In this document: positions 13,002 to 15,473 of the stretch, piece after piece | How positions within the stretch are numbered: position 1 is the first letter of the stretch | Layout: each line of letters opens with the position of its first letter | DNA from: Nitrososphaerota archaeon | GTDB lineage: Archaea > Thermoproteota > Nitrososphaeria > Nitrososphaerales > JACQRY01 | DNA length: 15,473 nucleotides | Assembly: GCA_016206275.1 (NCBI GenBank) | Contig: JACQRY010000206.1 | Location: 1-15,473 of the forward strand | Direction of reading: 5' to 3' | Translations under genes and position numbers: made by a program | Notes under the pieces: generated by a model | What the model was told of the DNA's origin: nothing | Seen by the model: only the letters and a program-made list of their open reading frames with translations | Database searches by the model: none

Positions 13002-13585
13002 AAGTTCAGTGACTCAGTCTCAGAGCCCTTCTCGGTCAGAACGAGGATGTCAACGCCGTCTCCGCTAGCAGCATCTCTCTGAACTGCTGAGCGAATAGAT
13101 TTCACTACGAGTTCTTTAGCTTGCTTCTCAGTCATGTTCGGAGCATATTCTGCTTCGACGACTCCTATCGCCATCTCGGCACCTGTGCCTACCGCAGCAT
13201 ACTCATCAGGGATAATGGAGCCTAATGGGTCCAGAACGTATATTGCGGGTTTACCGTCTACGCCTCCGATGATCACCTGAGTAAGGAGAGGTGTGTAACG
13301 CATCTCGAAGAGGAGCACCGACATCAGTTTGGCCACAGAGTTAGGGGGAATAGGCCTACTTAACTCAAGTTCTCGGAGCTTCGCGTAAGAAGTGATCTGA
13401 CGGATCAGCACTTGCATATCGGCTACCATCCCTGCGCAAGCGGCTCCGACCTTGTCTGTTATGCTGAAGACCTTCTTCCCTGAGCGGCTTACCACAAAGG
13501 TTCCGTAGGTGAATCTTTTCTCGGCGCCTAGGACTACTCCATCTTTGAATGCTATGCCTACTGCGGTAGCACCAGGATAATACAT
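12998..13585 (-). CDS. psmB: Proteasome beta subunit lacking catalytic Thr1 (probably inactive)
   Basis: The protein is a 20S proteasome beta subunit of 195 residues, with the core strands GATAVGIAFKDGVVLGAEKR, SGKKVFSITDKVGAACAGMVADMQVL, QVIIGGVDGKPAIYVLDPLG and AAVGTGAEMAIGVVE, then QRDAASGDGVDILVL. Active subunits have G|TTTVGI, where the first Thr is the nucleophile after cleavage. Here the same place reads G|ATAVGI, so Thr1 is Ala. With Ala as position 1, Glu17 and Lys33 fall where expected, which supports this alignment. Crenarchaeal proteasomes use an inactive beta subunit beside an active one. I chose ATG 13583-13585, which leaves only four residues before the Gly and no real propeptide. 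A TATA-like box lies at 13610-13617. Confidence 0.88.
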   Translation of the reverse strand: MYYPGATAVGIAFKDGVVLGAEKRFTYGTFVVSRSGKKVFSITDKVGAACAGMVADMQVLIRQITSYAKLRELELSRPIPPNSVAKLMSVLLFEMRYTPLLTQVIIGGVDGKPAIYVLDPLGSIIPDEYAAVGTGAEMAIGVVEAEYAPNMTEKQAKELVVKSIRSAVQRDAASGDGVDILVLTEKGSETESLNF

Positions 13586-13609
13586 ATTGCTAACGTGCCT
13601 CCAAATGGT

Positions 13610-13617
13610 CTTTATTA
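13610..13617 (-). promoter_or_regulatory. TATA-like box for the proteasome beta gene
   Basis: Read on the minus strand, taataaag is centred about 28 bases before the ATG at 13585, giving a nearly leaderless mRNA. A ggagg at 13598-13602 lies between the box and the ATG. Confidence 0.45.
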
Positions 13618-13635
13618 GGTGTTTCTGCAAAAGCA

Positions 13636-13815
13636 GTGCGAAAGGAGGCTGAGCGTTCCCGTCACAGGTTCACCTGTGAGAATTCGGAGTTATTGGAGTT
13701 GTTTACTAAGAAGGATAATGCTCCTGCATACGCGGAGAAAAAAAATTCAGCTAGAATTAGCAAGATCCCCATCGCCTTCAGGGAACCCGTGGAGGATTCT
13801 TGCAAGCATTCATAA
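13636..13815 (+). CDS. Possible small basic protein, 59 residues (uncertain)
   Basis: A frame beginning with GTG at 13636 and ending at TAA 13813-13815 encodes a charged, hydrophilic peptide (RKEAERSRHRF, then SELLELFTKKDNAPAYAEKK, then IPIAFREPVED). The composition looks protein-like, with a helix-forming centre. Against it: no upstream TATA or ribosome-binding site fits well, the first part lies in the divergent proteasome promoter, and overlapping frames are also open. It is unknown whether it is expressed. Confidence 0.3.
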   Translation: MRKEAERSRHRFTCENSELLELFTKKDNAPAYAEKKNSARISKIPIAFREPVEDSCKHS

Positions 13816-13934
13816 ACTCATGTCTAGGATTACAAAGAAAACCGGGAATACCCACAAAAGTTTCGTCAAGACCTATGCAACATACCCCGTTCCCTCCGCA
13901 ATCAGCTTCCTTCCGAGTCCATTGAGGCGAAGAA

Positions 13935-13942
13935 CTTAAAAA
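13935..13942 (+). promoter_or_regulatory. TATA-like box for rpl7ae
   Basis: The stretch cttaaaaa would start transcription near 13965, giving a leader of about 55-60 bases before the ATG at 14022, unusually long for this window. Confidence 0.5.
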
Positions 13943-13962
13943 CCGCGGGAAGACGCTTCGAC

Positions 13963-13988
13963 GCTGGGCGAATTAAGATGAACCCAGC
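13963..13988 (+). promoter_or_regulatory. Hairpin in the rpl7ae leader
   Basis: The perfect 6-base stem gctggg (13963-13968) and cccagc (13983-13988) encloses a 14-base loop. It sits at or near the 5' end of the predicted leader. L7Ae is a kink-turn-binding protein, and autoregulation through a leader kink-turn has been proposed for archaea. I could not fit a standard kink-turn (three-base bulge plus tandem G-A pairs) here, so only the hairpin is claimed. Confidence 0.4.
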
Positions 13989-14021
13989 AGATTCATTATT
14001 CAACTAGAGGGAAGGACGATT

Positions 14022-14405
14022 ATGTCAAAACCCTTCTTCGTTAAATTTGAGACTCCAAAAGAGCTTGCCGATGCTGCCTATGAAGCGTTGAGACAGGCTA
14101 AGCAGACAGGCAAAGTCAGAAAAGGTACCAACGAGACAACAAAGGCTATTGAGAGAGGCATAGCGAAACTTGTCTTAATAGCTGAGGACACGGATCCACC
14201 TGAAGTAGTTGCTCACCTACCTATCTTATGCGAAGAGAAGAAGATTGCCTACATCTATGTTCCGAGCAAGGAACGTATGGGCCCTGCGCTTAACATCGAC
14301 ATAGGCGCAGCCTCTTCATGCATCACAGAGCCAGGGGAAGGCTCAGGCCTCCTAGAACAGATCGTCGGCGCCCTTGACAAACTGAAGAAGCAGGGTGGAA
14401 GCTGA
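14022..14405 (+). CDS. rpl7ae: Ribosomal protein L7Ae
   Basis: This 127-residue protein is a clear L7Ae, the archaeal ribosomal and RNA-guide protein that binds kink-turns in 23S rRNA, box C/D and H/ACA RNAs, and RNase P RNA. Signatures are [58 protein letters not shown], in which [12 protein letters not shown] is the RNA-contact segment. A good ribosome-binding stretch (agaggg, 14006-14011) precedes the ATG. The leader contains a hairpin (13963-13988) that may matter for autoregulation. It is followed after seven bases by rps28e, the usual archaeal order. Confidence 0.97.
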   Translation: MSKPFFVKFETPKELADAAYEALRQAKQTGKVRKGTNETTKAIERGIAKLVLIAEDTDPPEVVAHLPILCEEKKIAYIYVPSKERMGPALNIDIGAASSCITEPGEGSGLLEQIVGALDKLKKQGGS

Positions 14406-14412
14406 TCGGTAA

Positions 14413-14628
14413 ATGAGCTCAAAGTCGGAGGAAGCTCTGTTCCCCTCTGAAATCATACAGATCATAGGGCGAACGGGGGTTGCAGGGGAGATCACTCAGG
14501 TCAGAGTACGTATTCTTGAAGGTAAGGACAAGGGCCGTATCCTCACTCGAAACGTAAAAGGTCCTGTTCAGCTTGGAGACACATTGCTGCTCAGAGAAAC
14601 TGAGCGGGAAGCCAGGAAAATCAAGTAG
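14413..14628 (+). CDS. rps28e: Ribosomal protein S28e
   Basis: The 71-residue protein matches archaeal S28e, a small-subunit protein with an OB fold. Diagnostic pieces are [50 protein letters not shown]. The C-terminal [11 protein letters not shown] is the family hallmark. Its ATG is seven bases after the rpl7ae stop, so the pair is one operon. Many archaea continue with rpl24e and ndk; here the next gene is on the other strand, so the operon ends after S28e. Confidence 0.96.
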   Translation: MSSKSEEALFPSEIIQIIGRTGVAGEITQVRVRILEGKDKGRILTRNVKGPVQLGDTLLLRETEREARKIK

Positions 14629-14634
14629 CTCAGA

Positions 14635-14802
14635 CTAGATCTTGTAGTCACTCAAGACATCAGAGTACGTTGCGTCTTTCTCAACCAGCTTTTGCACGTA
14701 TTGTCCGTAGGTAGCTTTGTAGCCGCAGTGTTCACACCGGATCTCTTCGAATCCGTCTGACAGCAAGGCTGGCTTTTCACACTCCGGGCATTTAATATGC
14801 AT
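14635..14802 (-). CDS. Small zinc-ribbon protein, 55 residues
   Basis: Reading the minus strand from ATG 14800-14802 gives a 55-residue protein beginning MHIKCPECEKPALLSDGFEE. Two CxxC pairs (Cys5/Cys8 in CPEC and Cys23/Cys26 in CEHC, followed by GYKATYGQYVQ) form a classic zinc ribbon, after which comes a short acidic tail. Zinc ribbons of this size occur in transcription- and translation-related proteins, but this one is not L24e and I do not assign it to a named family. Its stop is seven bases from the convergent S28e stop. A possible TATA-like stretch lies near 14841-14848. Gene finders with a 60-codon cutoff would miss it. Confidence 0.78.
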   Translation of the reverse strand: MHIKCPECEKPALLSDGFEEIRCEHCGYKATYGQYVQKLVEKDATYSDVLSDYKI

Positions 14803-14928
14803 ACTTTGACGCGGCCTCGATCTTCAATCCACATTACTCGCTATTAGCCTTATGGGCATTGACTAAAGACTTTGGTTAGCTAAGTTTTTGAAGAAACGAT
14901 TCGCGCCACTCCATTTAGGGCCCTTAGA

Positions 14929-15473
14929 GTGCCGGCGTACGATGAACTAACAATCAGTCAGATGCTGGAGAATACAGTAAACCGGTTCCCAAAAAAGACC
15001 TTCATGCTCTTCAAAGGACGGGCAACCACCTATCAGAACCTCGCGTCGGAAGTCAGCAAAGCGGCCGGCAGGCTTGCGAATCTAGGGGTCAGGCACGGTG
15101 ACAGAGTTTGTCTATACCTTGGAAACCGACCAGAATTCATCTACCTTCACTTCGGAGTCCTAAGGCTAGGAGCCATCGTAGTCCCCATCAACGTCACCTA
15201 TAGGAGGAGAGAACTTACCTACATCCCTGAGAACTCAGAGGCGAAGATCTTCATAACTGATGAAGCAGGATGGCGACATTTCTCTGATGTAAAAGAACAC
15301 CTGAAATCAATACAACATATAATTATCATCACCGATAAGCATCTTCCAGAAGGGGCATTACCCTACAATCAGCTACCCTACTCACAGACTAGTCGCGGAT
15401 CAGCGACCATCAGACCAGATGATGTAGCCGCTATCATCTATACCTCCGGGACCACAGGGAGGTCAAAAGGAGC
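14929..15473 (+). CDS. AMP-dependent acyl-CoA synthetase, N-terminal part (cut by window edge)
   Basis: The frame runs off the right edge with about 181 codons visible. The sequence fits the AMP-forming acyl-CoA ligase family: TISQMLENTVNRFPKKTFMLFKG, YQNLASEVSKAAGRLANLGVRHGDRVCLYLGNRPEFIYLHFGVLRLGAIVVPIN and YRRRELTYIPENSEAKIFIT. It ends in the phosphate-binding loop YTSGTTGRSKG. These enzymes activate fatty or other carboxylic acids with ATP to an acyl-AMP and then to acyl-CoA. The start is probably GTG 14929, which gives a normal N-terminus (MPAYDELTISQML); ATG 14962 would trim the first helix. The substrate cannot be told from the N-terminal part. It diverges from the zinc-ribbon gene. 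Confidence 0.9.
   Translation, partial: MPAYDELTISQMLENTVNRFPKKTFMLFKGRATTYQNLASEVSKAAGRLANLGVRHGDRVCLYLGNRPEFIYLHFGVLRLGAIVVPINVTYRRRELTYIPENSEAKIFITDEAGWRHFSDVKEHLKSIQHIIIITDKHLPEGALPYNQLPYSQTSRGSATIRPDDVAAIIYTSGTTGRSKG

Larger units (their letters stand above)
13586..14021. other. 436-base region between proteasome and rpl7ae, no confident gene
   Basis: This stretch holds the proteasome promoter on its left and the rpl7ae promoter and leader on its right. Between them I see one possible small frame on the plus strand (13636-13815, listed separately). On the minus strand there are short protein-like pieces separated by stops, such as LNGLGRKLIAEG near 13876-13923, which could be remnants of a decayed gene. 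No tRNA, rRNA or box C/D RNA pattern was found. Confidence 0.5.

Noticed and set aside
13873..13925. Protein-like minus-strand fragments (such as LNGLGRKLIAEG and GLDETFVGIPGF) between the proteasome and rpl7ae genes.
   Set aside because: They are short, lie in different frames and are broken by stops, and a plus-strand frame overlaps part of the region. I could not link them to a family, so I do not call a pseudogene.
13619..13939. Open frame of 106 codons on the plus strand over the proteasome-rpl7ae gap.
   Set aside because: The composition (many Ser, Arg, Pro) is typical of a chance frame, and it starts inside the proteasome promoter. The alternative frame at 13636-13815 looks somewhat more protein-like.

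Overview
The window looks like a chromosomal segment of an uncultured archaeon, probably of the TACK group (Bathyarchaeia or Nitrososphaeria-like). The reasons are a proteasome beta subunit, adjacent ribosomal proteins L7Ae and S28e, two TrmB-type winged-helix regulators, a tetraether-lipid-synthase-type radical SAM enzyme, many GTG/TTG starts, short leaders, and archaeal TATA boxes about 25-37 bases before gene starts. The lineage is inferred from gene content; no similarity search was run. I found no rRNA, tRNA, CRISPR array, insertion sequence or phage gene.

Layout. 1-1823 (minus strand): the N-terminus of a hydantoinase/oxoprolinase A-type protein cut by the window edge, an NAD-dependent sugar-nucleotide epimerase, and a macro-domain ADP-ribose hydrolase. 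The macro gene shares a symmetrical TATA element with a divergent trmO-like gene (1922-2387) that carries a frameshift. 2506-4662 (minus): a tight five-gene run with a TrmB regulator, a second winged-helix protein, a Cys-containing protein, a small unknown and a 43-residue membrane peptide. Only 33 bases separate the TrmB start from the divergent radical SAM gene (4696-6357), which ends in a hairpin terminator. 6495-9185 (plus): an unknown protein, a complete metal-dependent cyclic amidohydrolase (dihydropyrimidinase/hydantoinase family), a 48-residue protein and an 86-residue protein.

9254-11829: a GlcG/HbpS-like (DUF336) gene (minus) divergent from a CitE-like lyase (plus), which converges on a PduO-type cob(I)alamin adenosyltransferase (minus); the latter diverges from a HIT hydrolase (plus). 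11876-13001: a nucleotidyltransferase-like protein fused to an N-terminal winged-helix-like segment, overlapping a HEPN-domain gene; the nucleotidyltransferase has lost two catalytic aspartates. 12998-13585 (minus): a proteasome beta subunit with Ala in place of the catalytic Thr1. 14022-14628: rpl7ae-rps28e. Then a 55-residue zinc-ribbon gene (minus), and a divergent acyl-CoA synthetase that runs off the right edge.

Possible functional links, all inferred: tetraether lipid synthesis next to its own divergent regulator and a membrane-peptide operon; acyl-CoA/B12 chemistry (CitE-like lyase, B12 adenosyltransferase, DUF336 protein); and cyclic-imide/hydantoin hydrolysis (HyuA fragment and cyclic amidohydrolase, not adjacent). 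The most unusual items are the degenerate nucleotidyltransferase-HEPN pair, the Thr1-less proteasome subunit, the broken trmO, and the lipid-synthase/TrmB locus.
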